Shown here: positions 53,290 through 61,130 of the stretch, piece by piece
How positions within the stretch are numbered: position 1 is the first letter of the stretch
Layout: the number at the start of each line of letters is the position of its first letter
Origin: Bacteroidota bacterium
GTDB lineage: Bacteria > Bacteroidota > Bacteroidia > Flavobacteriales > Weeksellaceae
Length of the DNA: 64,000 nucleotides
Assembly: GCA_023393915.1 (NCBI GenBank)
Contig: JAEXBS010000072.1
Coordinates: 1-64,000, forward strand
Direction: 5' to 3'
The notes under the pieces: generated by a model
The model's database searches: none
The model's input: only the letters and a program-made list of their open reading frames with translations
Told to the model about the DNA's origin: nothing
Made by a program: the position numbers and the translations under genes

Positions 53290-53320
53290 GGTTTGCGGTT
53301 TAATGTTAACTTTGCAAACC
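53290..53320 (+). promoter_or_regulatory. Promoter/inverted repeat before the DUF3467 gene
   Basis: GGTTTGC (53290-53296) and GCAAACC (53314-53320) form a 7-bp inverted repeat that encloses TAACTTTG (53307-53314), a -7 box. Could give the small gene its own transcription start after rpoC. Confidence 0.4.
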
Positions 53321-53356
53321 TGAAACATTGAATTATCAAACTTAATAAATTGTAAA

Positions 53357-53665
53357 ATGGACAACAATCAAAATCCACAAGAAGGAAATGTAAACATTCA
53401 GTTGAATGAAATGGTAGCACAAGGGGTATACTGTAATTTAGCCCTAGTAAACCACTCGCCATCTGAGTTTGTATTAGACTTTATCCAATTAATGCCTGGG
53501 GTACAGCAAGCTAATGTAAGATCAAGAGTAATTCTTGCTCCACTACATGCAAAAAGAGTTCTTGCTGCACTTGAGCAAAACATCAAAAACTACGAGCAAC
53601 AATTTGGAGAAATCAAAGAAGTTGAACCTTTCGTACTTGGACAAAACCAAAACGTACAGGCTTAA
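53357..53665 (+). CDS. DUF3467 family protein
   Basis: 102 aa; cytoplasmic, with conserved YCNLALVNHSPSEFVLDFIQL, PHAKRVL-like APLHAKRVLAALEQNI segments of DUF3467. Function unknown. In Bacteroidota this gene commonly follows rpoC, as here (89 nt), suggesting a link to transcription, but this is association only. Ends at a strong bidirectional terminator. Confidence 0.85.
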   Translation: MDNNQNPQEGNVNIQLNEMVAQGVYCNLALVNHSPSEFVLDFIQLMPGVQQANVRSRVILAPLHAKRVLAALEQNIKNYEQQFGEIKEVEPFVLGQNQNVQA

Positions 53666-53688
53666 TTTTATTTCAAATAATAATATGA

Positions 53689-53721
53689 GAGGCGATCTTT
53701 TTTAAGATCGCCTCTTATTTT
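53689..53721. terminator. Bidirectional terminator after the DUF3467 gene
   Basis: GAGGCGATCTT/AAGATCGCCTC, 11-bp stem, 4-nt loop, T-rich downstream. Lies between convergent genes. Confidence 0.85.
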
Positions 53722-53733
53722 TTAACCTACGAT

Positions 53734-54339
53734 TTAGTTTATTTTCAGGTCTAGAACCTTTTGCTTTTCAAGGAAGCACTCAATACGGTCAGAGGAATCC
53801 ACTTTGCCCACTCCTTCAGGGGTGCCGGTAAAAAGGAGATCTCCAACTCTTAGAGTGAAAAATTTTGAAACATATGAGATAAGTTGATCTATGGTAAAAA
53901 TCATGTCCGACGAGTTTCCATTTTGTTTTTCCTTATCATTTAAACTAAGAGAGAAATTCAAATGGTTTAAGTCGAAATGGTCTTTTGGGAAGAAAGGTGA
54001 AACAACTGCAGAGCCATCAAAAGCTTTCGCTTTTTCCCAGGGCAGTCCTTTCTCCTTCAGTTTAGATTGCAAATCTCTAGCCGTAAAATCGATTCCCAAT
54101 CCAATTTCTGAATAATGCTTGTGGGCATTTTCTTTTTGAATGTACTTTCCTGGTTTAGAAACCTTCACTACAATTTCTACCTCGTAATGGATTTCATTAG
54201 AAAATTCAGGAAGATAAAAATCATTACCCTTTAATAGTGCAGTATCCGGCTTTATGAAAAGTACCGGTTCTTGTGGAATTTCATTCCCTAACTCCTTAGC
54301 GTGCAAATCATAGTTGCGCCCTACACAGATTATCTTCAT
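53734..54339 (-). CDS. Fumarylacetoacetate hydrolase (FAH) family protein
   Basis: 201 aa, a single FAH catalytic domain. MKIICVGRNYDLHAKELGN opens the protein; metal ligands are the Glu residues of EIHYEVEIVV and an Asp in GIDFTARDLQ; GDLLFTGTPEGVG is the family's C-terminal signature. The size and opening match the acylpyruvase/fumarylpyruvate hydrolase (FAHD1-like) subgroup, which cleave or decarboxylate oxaloacetate and acylpyruvates. Substrate not certain. First of two genes downstream of a DnaQ-like exonuclease on the same strand. Confidence 0.88.
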   Translation of the reverse strand: MKIICVGRNYDLHAKELGNEIPQEPVLFIKPDTALLKGNDFYLPEFSNEIHYEVEIVVKVSKPGKYIQKENAHKHYSEIGLGIDFTARDLQSKLKEKGLPWEKAKAFDGSAVVSPFFPKDHFDLNHLNFSLSLNDKEKQNGNSSDMIFTIDQLISYVSKFFTLRVGDLLFTGTPEGVGKVDSSDRIECFLEKQKVLDLKIN

Positions 54340-54350
54340 AAATCAAATGT

Positions 54351-55115
54351 TTAAAATCGACTTCGTAGCTGAATAGCCGTTAATATTTTTTTCGTATAAA
54401 GAGGAAAGTCAGCCGATTGAAGCCATCCGTAATAACCGGGATCTTTTTGAAATACCTCTTTGACTTTTTGTCCTTTGTACTTTCCAAAGCTGAAAGTTTC
54501 TTGCTCTTCTTTGTCTAAATGGATGAAGCCCGCAAGATCTGCAAATTTATTATGAAACGAATACTCACTGAGTCCATTAATGTCTTCAGGTAGATCTGAG
54601 TAATGTCCAACCTGCGCATCGATGATTTCAAAGGTTGCCAGAGTGTCCGCTTCGGCTGAATGTGCATTTTCAAGAGTTTTTCCACAATAAAATTGATAAG
54701 CCGCGGCTAAATTCCGGGGTTCTTTTTTATGAAAAATGGTCTGAGCGTCTACCAGTTTTATTTTTGATAAGTCAAAGTCCATTCCTGCTCTTAGGAGTTC
54801 TTCTGCAAGGAGGGGAACATCAAACCTATTCGAGTTAAAACCGCCCAAATCTGCTCCAGAAATCATTTCGATCACCTTAGCTGCAATCTGGGCAAATGTA
54901 GGGGCATTTGCAACTTTATCATCCGTAATGCCATGAACCTCGGATGCTTCTTTAGGAATAGGCATTTGTGGATTAACCAGCCAAGTTTTCGATTCTCTTG
55001 AACTGTCGGGATTAATTTTAAGAATGCATATTTCTACAATGCGGTCCGAGCCAATTTTAGTACCTGTCGTTTCAAGATCAAATACACAGAAGGGTTTATG
55101 TAATTTTAAGTTCAT
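54351..55115 (-). CDS. DnaQ-like 3'-5' exonuclease with C-terminal DUF3820
   Basis: 254 aa. DEDDh exonuclease motifs: ExoI FDLETTGTKIGSDRIVEI, ExoII GFNSNRFDVPLL, ExoIII AHSAEADTLATFEI. The last ~60 residues (SFGKYKGQKVKEVFQKDPGYYGWL) are a DUF3820 (quorum-sensing-regulated-factor-like) module, a common fusion in Flavobacteriia. It is a stand-alone proofreading or RNA/DNA-trimming enzyme, not the polymerase III epsilon subunit of known operons; substrate not decided by sequence. Confidence 0.88.
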   Translation of the reverse strand: MNLKLHKPFCVFDLETTGTKIGSDRIVEICILKINPDSSRESKTWLVNPQMPIPKEASEVHGITDDKVANAPTFAQIAAKVIEMISGADLGGFNSNRFDVPLLAEELLRAGMDFDLSKIKLVDAQTIFHKKEPRNLAAAYQFYCGKTLENAHSAEADTLATFEIIDAQVGHYSDLPEDINGLSEYSFHNKFADLAGFIHLDKEEQETFSFGKYKGQKVKEVFQKDPGYYGWLQSADFPLYTKKILTAIQLRSRF

Positions 55116-55138
55116 GGAAAGCTAAAATATAGGTTTTT

Positions 55139-55849
55139 TTAAGAGTAAAATCTCTTCTGAAATAGTAAAGAGATCAATATGTAAGTTAGTACAATGAAAG
55201 GTACTGCTACGTATTTAAGTGCTAAAAGAAGTACTACAGCAATAACGAAAATAAGCAGCAAAGGAAGTAATGCCTTAAAATCTTTAGAAGCTAATTTGAG
55301 TGAAAACATACGTATCGGACTGATAAGTAAGTAGGAACTCATTAAAGTGACTAGAAGTAGGAAAGTAGGCTGATCTATTGTATCTAAAAAGGACTCTTGG
55401 AACCTTAGCGCGTAGAGAAGTCCAAATACAAGCAGTGTGTTGGTAGGAGTATTAAGTCCTTTAAAGTAATATTTTTGTTCCTGATCAATATTGAAAATTG
55501 CTAGGCGCAAACAAGAAGCTAGGGTAATTAGAAATCCTACATAAGGGTAGGGGAACCCCAGTGAGCCTGCTTCTAGGTAATGATCATTTAACAATTGGTA
55601 CATCGCTAATCCAGGAATAAATCCAAAAGTCACCATGTCGGCAAGGGAGTCTAGCTGGATACCTAAAGGAGAATTAGACTTTAATAAACGAGCTACAAAA
55701 CCGTCAAAAAAATCACAGATTAAAGAAATGACAAGGCAAAGGGCAGTGAGATCAATGCGCCCGTTCATTAAAAAGACAACTGCAAGACAACCAGAAAACA
55801 GGTTGGAAAGCGTTAATAAATTGGCTAGATTGTTTCTTAGAAATTTCAT
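55139..55849 (-). CDS. pssA: CDP-diacylglycerol--serine O-phosphatidyltransferase
   Basis: 236 aa integral membrane enzyme making phosphatidylserine, precursor of phosphatidylethanolamine. CDP-alcohol phosphatidyltransferase motif D-G-x2-A-R-x8-G-x3-D-x3-D is read as DFFDGFVARLLKSNSPLGIQ followed by LDSLADM. Six or so membrane helices. Overlaps the upstream flippase-like gene by 4 nt (ATGA), so coupled. Confidence 0.92.
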   Translation of the reverse strand: MKFLRNNLANLLTLSNLFSGCLAVVFLMNGRIDLTALCLVISLICDFFDGFVARLLKSNSPLGIQLDSLADMVTFGFIPGLAMYQLLNDHYLEAGSLGFPYPYVGFLITLASCLRLAIFNIDQEQKYYFKGLNTPTNTLLVFGLLYALRFQESFLDTIDQPTFLLLVTLMSSYLLISPIRMFSLKLASKDFKALLPLLLIFVIAVVLLLALKYVAVPFIVLTYILISLLFQKRFYS

Positions 55850-56709
55850 GATGACTGCGTTGTTTTCAAATTTATAACTCTAAATTGGAAATAGAGTCCT
55901 ATTAGGGAAAAAACCGCGGTAATTATCGTAAATAATAATGAGGCGGAAACACTGTATTGTGCGTCGAAGTTTAAATGTGTCGCAGCCAACATAAAAAGCA
56001 TTTCTCTTGCTCCGATGCCAGCAAAGGATATAAGACTTAGTACAGAGCTTCCGAGGAAAAGTAATGCGTAGGAAAAAGGATTTCCCACAGCGTTAATTGC
56101 TTCTAGTAAACAAATAAAACTCAATACCTGTAGAAGTTGCACTCCTAAAGAAACGGCAAAAGTTTTCCAGAATAAGGGTTTAAATGAAGAGAACCACTTA
56201 GCAAACAAAAATCTACTAAGAACAAGACCCAAAAATACACAAGCTAAAATTGGAATCGAATAGGTGGGAAGAAGATAGGCTCCTATCAGACCACCTAGAA
56301 CGAGGATAGCTAAAAATCCTATTCCCCTATCTAGAAGCACACCTAACGAAAGTTCTTTCACATTCCAATTAAAGTTCTTTTTTAATCGGTATACTTTATA
56401 GGCGTCACCGCCTACTCCTCCTGGAATAAAAAAATTATAGAACATCCCTAGAAAATAAAGTTTTAGGTTGCTCATGAATTCAAGGTTGAATCCTTTTTGA
56501 TGAAAAAATAAATTGAGTCGCAAAGCAGATAATACTTGAGACAATAAAAATAGTAGGCTTGCTATAAATAAGAAGCTGATTCTAAGTTCACGCCACAATT
56601 CTAATAGCTCATGCAGTGGAAGTTCTCGAAGCACGAGATACATCAGACCACCACTGATTAGTAATTTTAGTAGACTGGAAAAGAATTTCCTGTTTAGATT
56701 AAGCTTCAA
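55846..56709 (-). CDS. Lysylphosphatidylglycerol synthase TM / UPF0104-like membrane protein
   Basis: 287 aa with about eight membrane helices and the FFIPGGVGGDAYKVYRL motif diagnostic of the lysylphosphatidylglycerol_TM (UPF0104/AglD-like) family, thought to move or modify lipids or lipid-linked sugars. No soluble transferase domain. It overlaps both neighbours (pssA and the GT2 gene), so probably belongs to one envelope transcription unit. A flippase-like role for the glycan intermediates nearby is inference. Confidence 0.8.
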   Translation of the reverse strand: MKLNLNRKFFSSLLKLLISGGLMYLVLRELPLHELLELWRELRISFLFIASLLFLLSQVLSALRLNLFFHQKGFNLEFMSNLKLYFLGMFYNFFIPGGVGGDAYKVYRLKKNFNWNVKELSLGVLLDRGIGFLAILVLGGLIGAYLLPTYSIPILACVFLGLVLSRFLFAKWFSSFKPLFWKTFAVSLGVQLLQVLSFICLLEAINAVGNPFSYALLFLGSSVLSLISFAGIGAREMLFMLAATHLNFDAQYSVSASLLFTIITAVFSLIGLYFQFRVINLKTTQSS

Positions 56710-57643
56710 ACCGAGTAATATTGCGAATGTTGAAAGGTCTTTTTTTCTGGGACTCGTAATACGTTTTCATTAGCATGTCAACAATAATACCGGTTGTAAA
56801 AAATTGAATTCCTATAAACACAAGAAGAACCCCTAAAATGAGTAAAGGTCGTCCCCCTATTTCATAGCCTAATAGTTTGATTATTAAAAGATAGACATTG
56901 ATTAGCATCCCCAGTAAGAAAGCAACTAAACCTATATTCCCGAACAGGTAGATTGGTTTGGAGAGGTACTTTTGATTAAATAGGACAAGTAACAAATCAT
57001 TAATTACTTTGAAGGTTCGGTTCATACCGTATTTCGATACTCCGTGGATTCTCGGATGATGTTTGACGGGAATCTCTGCAATTCGGGCCCCGTTTAAATG
57101 CGCCATTAAGCTTACAAATCGATGGTTTTCTCCATAAAGGTTTAGTTCTTTTGCTGTTTCATTCGTGAACACTTTCAGCGCACAACCTTGATCCGAGATG
57201 TTTAACTTAGTCGTATTGCGAATTATAAAATTGGCGATTTTTGAAGGAATGGTGCGTAAAGAAGAATCTTTTCGTTTCGCTCGTTTTCCTACTACTAAAT
57301 CATAGCGTCCTTCTTCCAGTAATTTAACCATAGAGGGAATGTCACTTGGGTCATTTTGAAGATCTCCATCGAGCGTGATAATGTAATCCCCTTGTGCATA
57401 ATCAAATCCCGCCATCATCGCAGAGCTCTGTCCATAGTTCTTCTTTAATTCAATAAGCACTACACTGGGGTCATTTGCATCTTTAATTTCTTGGACAGTA
57501 GCGTCTTTAGATGCATCATCAATAAGAATAAGCTCATACCTGAAACCAGACATAGCAGATCTAATCTTATCTATTAAAAGAGCTGCGTTCCCCTGCTCAT
57601 TAAACATAGGAATCACAATCGAGTAAAATAGGTCTGGATTCAT
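56699..57643 (-). CDS. Glycosyltransferase family 2, polyprenyl-phosphate type (ArnC/DPMS-like)
   Basis: 314 aa from ATG 57643 (MNPDLFYSIVIPMFNEQG); an in-frame ATG 33 nt earlier adds an unlikely leader. GT-A nucleotide-sugar region with DDASKD and DGDLQNDP (DxD-like), QGCALKVFT, then two C-terminal membrane helices (LVAFLLGMLINVYLLII, LLILGVLLVFIGIQFF). This is the pattern of enzymes that put a sugar on undecaprenyl phosphate. A -7 box lies 31 nt upstream on the minus strand. Donor sugar unknown. Confidence 0.85.
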   Translation of the reverse strand: MNPDLFYSIVIPMFNEQGNAALLIDKIRSAMSGFRYELILIDDASKDATVQEIKDANDPSVVLIELKKNYGQSSAMMAGFDYAQGDYIITLDGDLQNDPSDIPSMVKLLEEGRYDLVVGKRAKRKDSSLRTIPSKIANFIIRNTTKLNISDQGCALKVFTNETAKELNLYGENHRFVSLMAHLNGARIAEIPVKHHPRIHGVSKYGMNRTFKVINDLLLVLFNQKYLSKPIYLFGNIGLVAFLLGMLINVYLLIIKLLGYEIGGRPLLILGVLLVFIGIQFFTTGIIVDMLMKTYYESQKKRPFNIRNITRFEA

Positions 57644-57673
57644 GGTGTCGTTTTGAATGATTAAATTTGCTTG

Positions 57674-57681
57674 CAAAAATA
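57674..57681 (-). promoter_or_regulatory. Promoter of the GT2-flippase-pssA unit
   Basis: TATTTTTG on the minus strand, with TTG 17 nt further upstream (57699-57701). The ArnT-like gene reads away on the plus strand, so the intergenic region is a divergent promoter. Confidence 0.45.
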
Positions 57682-57700
57682 CTAAAAAACCTATACTTCA

Positions 57701-59329
57701 ATGACAAGTTCCACATTACGCTTCGGCCCTAAAGAATTGGGGTTTTACTATTTTGGATTTGCTTTGGTTTATCTTTGTGGACTTTTCATTCCTTTGATGC
57801 AAAATGATTCCGCTCAGCACGCATCTATGGCAATGAAAATGGTGTTGAATAATGATTTTCTGAATTTATACAAAGGAGAGAATCCTTATCTGGATAAGCC
57901 CCATATGCATTTTTGGCTTGCGGCACTTTCCATGAAGGTATTTGGAATAAATCACATTGCGTATCGTCTGCCAGCTCTACTATGTATTCTTTTAGCTGCT
58001 TATAGTGCAAAAAAATTGTCTGACCTGCTGTATGGCAATAAAGTACAAGGACATCTTGCAGCTCTAATTTTTCTTTCGGCCCAGACCATTGTCCTTTCTG
58101 CACATGATGTAAGAACAGACGCAGTGTTAACGGGGTTTGTAGTGTTTTCCGTATGGAAATTAGTGGATTGGTTAAAGAATGGAAGCATGATTTCTGCAGT
58201 TGTTGGAGGAGTAGCGGCAGCTATTGCCTTCTCTTCGAAAGGGCTGATGCCTCTCGTTATTATTGGGTTCTGTGTCCTAGCCTTTATGCTCTACGAGCGA
58301 AATTTCAGGTTTCTTTTTTCTAAAGGATTTTTACTCGTTCTACTTTCTTTTGTCTTGGGCATTCTTCCAGTGCTATACGCCTATTATCATCAATTTGGAA
58401 TGGAAGGTATTCGTTTTATTCTTCTTGGGCAGAGTGTAGCGCGTTTAACCGGTGATGGTTTTGTGGCAAATAATTCGGATTACTTATTCTTTTTCCATAC
58501 CCTGCTTTGGGTGTTTCTTCCCTTTTCTTTGGCTTTCTATTTTGGTGTTTTTCGCCAATCGAGAATCCTCATTAAAGAGAAGTTTGCAAAGGGAGCTATT
58601 AAGGAGTTTTTGACATTAGGAGGATTCTTCTTCGTTCTATTTGTATTTAGCTTTTCGCAGTTTAAGCTTCCTCACTATCTCAACGGATTAATTCCCATTC
58701 TGGCGATTCTTACTGCCAGGTACCTTACGGTCCTTAAGGAAGAATATCGAAGAAAAGAAAGTGCTGTTCTTTATGGAGTACAAGTGGCTTTGGTCGTAGT
58801 TGGGATTTTGTTATTCGCTTGGCTAAGTGTTGACTTTACAAAAGGTGTTCATCCCGCTTTATTAGTGGCTTCAATTCTGTTTTTTGGAGGATTGGTTTAC
58901 TCGCATTTTAGAAGTGCTTCGAACCTTAATAAATTTATTACATCGGCTTTATTGTTCTCTCTCTCCATCAATTTCTTTTTAAACACACAATTCTATCCTC
59001 GGTTAACAAGTTATCAGGGAAGCTTGACTTTGGCGCAGTGGGTAAAGGAGCAAAACATTCCACTGGACCAAATATCCATTCCGAAAGAAAGTGAGTATTG
59101 GGCATTTGATTTTTATACTCAGCGAAACACACCACGAAAAGAGTATTCAGAAATGAAATCAGGAGATCTTCTTGTCATTGATAAAAAGCTTTTAGAGGGT
59201 TTTCCACTCATCTTTCGTGTCATTAAAGAAGAAAATGATTATCGAATCACCCGATTAACAGGGAAGTTTTTAAGTTCTAAAACGCGTGATGCTCAACTAT
59301 CAAAAATGTACTTAATTGAGATTCAGTAA
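57701..59329 (+). CDS. ArnT-like glycosyltransferase (GT83/PMT-type membrane protein)
   Basis: 542 aa, polytopic. First extracytoplasmic loop has MQNDSAQHASMAMKMVLNND and DKPHMHFWLAALSM, resembling the conserved acidic loop of ArnT and related GT-C enzymes that use polyprenyl-phosphate sugars. About 11 membrane helices, then a C-terminal soluble part (about 440-542). It is divergent from the GT2 gene, suggesting the two act in series on an envelope acceptor (lipid A or protein) that is not identifiable here. Confidence 0.82.
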   Translation: MTSSTLRFGPKELGFYYFGFALVYLCGLFIPLMQNDSAQHASMAMKMVLNNDFLNLYKGENPYLDKPHMHFWLAALSMKVFGINHIAYRLPALLCILLAAYSAKKLSDLLYGNKVQGHLAALIFLSAQTIVLSAHDVRTDAVLTGFVVFSVWKLVDWLKNGSMISAVVGGVAAAIAFSSKGLMPLVIIGFCVLAFMLYERNFRFLFSKGFLLVLLSFVLGILPVLYAYYHQFGMEGIRFILLGQSVARLTGDGFVANNSDYLFFFHTLLWVFLPFSLAFYFGVFRQSRILIKEKFAKGAIKEFLTLGGFFFVLFVFSFSQFKLPHYLNGLIPILAILTARYLTVLKEEYRRKESAVLYGVQVALVVVGILLFAWLSVDFTKGVHPALLVASILFFGGLVYSHFRSASNLNKFITSALLFSLSINFFLNTQFYPRLTSYQGSLTLAQWVKEQNIPLDQISIPKESEYWAFDFYTQRNTPRKEYSEMKSGDLLVIDKKLLEGFPLIFRVIKEENDYRITRLTGKFLSSKTRDAQLSKMYLIEIQ

Positions 59330-59472
59330 TTCATTTTAGGGTTTCAAAAAGCGTTTTGGTTTTTCTATGTTAAAACTCTAATGGAGTGCATGGTTTTTAA
59401 TTTGTGATTTAACTTTTTTTAATTACTTTTATCATATTGAAAAAATAGTTAAACAAACAAGACCATATTCTT

Positions 59473-59892
59473 ATGAAAAAAATGTTATTTGCTTTTGTAG
59501 CACTTCTTATTACCAGCTTTTCTTACGCTCAAATCGAAGGGAAGTGGAAGACGATCGACGATGAAACGGGAAAAGCGAAATCCATTGTAGAGATTTTCAA
59601 AAAATCAAATGGACAGTATTATGGAAAGATTACTCAGTTACTAGACAAGGTAGAAAACGATAATTGTATTAAATGTTCTGACGATCGCAAGAACAAACCA
59701 CTTGTAGGACTAGAAATCATCCGTGGACTAAAGAAGTCAGGAAATGAGTTTACTGGTGGAACCATCACTGATCCAAAATCGGGTAAATCGTATAAATGTA
59801 CGATCACTCGTAATGGAGATAAGTTAGCTGTAAGAGGTTATGTTGGGTTTTCTTTAATAGGTAGAACCCAGACGTGGCATAAAGCCAATTAA
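59473..59892 (+). CDS. DUF2147 family secreted protein
   Basis: 139 aa with a signal peptide (KKMLFAFVALLITSFSYAQ) and the DUF2147 pattern: IEGKWKTIDDETGKAKSIVEI, GKIT, KPLVGLEIIRGLKK, GGTITDPKSGKSYKCTI, and TQTWHK near the end. Two cysteines form a CIKC pair (NCIKCSDD). The family occurs widely in Bacteroidota and Proteobacteria as small periplasmic/secreted beta proteins of unknown function. Own terminator. Confidence 0.88.
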   Translation: MKKMLFAFVALLITSFSYAQIEGKWKTIDDETGKAKSIVEIFKKSNGQYYGKITQLLDKVENDNCIKCSDDRKNKPLVGLEIIRGLKKSGNEFTGGTITDPKSGKSYKCTITRNGDKLAVRGYVGFSLIGRTQTWHKAN

Positions 59893-59912
59893 TTAGATTT
59901 TAAAAATATGTT

Positions 59913-59945
59913 GTGACTCCCCATTGGGGAGTCACTTTTTTTTTT
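59913..59945 (+). terminator. Terminator of the DUF2147 gene
   Basis: GTGACTCCCC/GGGGAGTCAC, 10 bp, ATT loop, long T run. Confidence 0.9.
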
Positions 59946-59995
59946 AATCTGCACTAAGAGTACCTTTAAAAGGAATCGTTTATTCTTACAAGCCC

Positions 59996-60029
59996 TTTGG
60001 CTTATAACCAATTTATTTCATTAAATTTG
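59996..60029 (+). promoter_or_regulatory. Promoter of pdhB
   Basis: TTTG 59996-59999, 22-nt spacer, TAAATTTG 60022-60029; ATG 22 nt further on. Confidence 0.5.
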
Positions 60030-60051
60030 CGTATTAAAATTTAGATTACAC

Positions 60052-61035
60052 ATGGCAGAATATACTTTTCGCGAAGTGATTGCGCAGGCAATGAGTGAAG
60101 AAATGCGTAAGGACGAATCAATCTACCTAATGGGAGAAGAAGTCGCTGAATATAATGGAGCCTATAAAGCTTCAAAAGGAATGCTAGACGAATTTGGAGC
60201 CAAAAGAATAATTGATACTCCGATTGCTGAGCTAGGATTTGCAGGGATCTCTGTAGGAGCTGCAATGAACGGAAACCGTCCCATTGTGGAATTCATGACC
60301 TTTAATTTTTCATTGGTTGGTATTGATCAGATTATTAATAACGCGGCCAAAATTCGGCAGATGAGTGGAGGTCAGTGGAATTGTCCTATTGTATTTAGAG
60401 GTCCAACGGCTTCAGCCGGTCAGTTGGGAGCTACTCACTCGCAAGCTTTTGAAAGTTGGTATGCAAACTGTCCTGGTTTAAAAGTAGTAGTGCCTTCGAA
60501 TCCTTACGATGCGAAAGGTTTATTAAAAACAGCGATTCAAGACAATGATCCGGTTATTTTCATGGAATCCGAGCAGATGTACGGAGATAAAATGGAAATT
60601 CCTGAAGAGGAGTACTATCTACCTATAGGAAAAGCGGACATCAAACGTGAAGGAACGGACGTTACGCTTGTCTCTTTTGGAAAAATCATGAAACTTGCAC
60701 TTCAAGCCGCAGAAGACTTATCAAAGGAAGGTATTTCTGTAGAAGTGATTGATTTGAGAACAGTGAGACCACTTGATTATGAAACTGTCTTAAACTCGGT
60801 TAAAAAAACCAATAGACTTGTTGTTTTAGAAGAAGCATGGCCTTTTGGATCTGTTGCCTCAGAGATTACTTATATGGTGCAGCAAAAAGCTTTTGATTAT
60901 TTGGATGCTCCTGTGAAAAGAATTACTACTCCAGATGCACCCGCTCCATATTCGGCTGCTTTGTTTGCGGAATGGTTCCCTAAACTAGAAACAGTGAAGA
61001 AAGAGCTAAAAAACGCTCTCTATATTAAAGCGTAA
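60052..61035 (+). CDS. pdhB: Pyruvate dehydrogenase E1 component, beta subunit
   Basis: 327 aa; with the E1 alpha subunit it decarboxylates pyruvate on thiamine diphosphate. Motifs: the MGEEVAEYNGAYKASKG opening, DTPIAELGFAGISVGAA, PNP-like loop GPTASAGQLGATHSQ, and C-terminal VLEEAWPFGSVASEI. Branched-chain 2-oxoacid E1 beta is similar, but the opening fits PdhB. pdhA and pdhC are not in the window; the gene is monocistronic with a terminator after it. Confidence 0.92.
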   Translation: MAEYTFREVIAQAMSEEMRKDESIYLMGEEVAEYNGAYKASKGMLDEFGAKRIIDTPIAELGFAGISVGAAMNGNRPIVEFMTFNFSLVGIDQIINNAAKIRQMSGGQWNCPIVFRGPTASAGQLGATHSQAFESWYANCPGLKVVVPSNPYDAKGLLKTAIQDNDPVIFMESEQMYGDKMEIPEEEYYLPIGKADIKREGTDVTLVSFGKIMKLALQAAEDLSKEGISVEVIDLRTVRPLDYETVLNSVKKTNRLVVLEEAWPFGSVASEITYMVQQKAFDYLDAPVKRITTPDAPAPYSAALFAEWFPKLETVKKELKNALYIKA

Positions 61036-61045
61036 TAAATAGATA

Positions 61046-61069
61046 AAAACTCTCGAAAGGGAGTTTTTT
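61046..61069 (+). terminator. Terminator of pdhB
   Basis: AAAACTCTC, GAAA tetraloop, GGGAGTTTT with one U-G pair, then T2. Confidence 0.75.
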
Positions 61070-61108
61070 CATTTATATAAAGTTATATTCTAGGCCTCTT
61101 AATTAGAT

Positions 61109-61116
61109 TAACTTTG
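61109..61116 (+). promoter_or_regulatory. -7 box of kup
   Basis: TAACTTTG, 14 nt before the kup ATG. Confidence 0.45.
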
Positions 61117-61130
61117 CCGAAATTTTTTTT

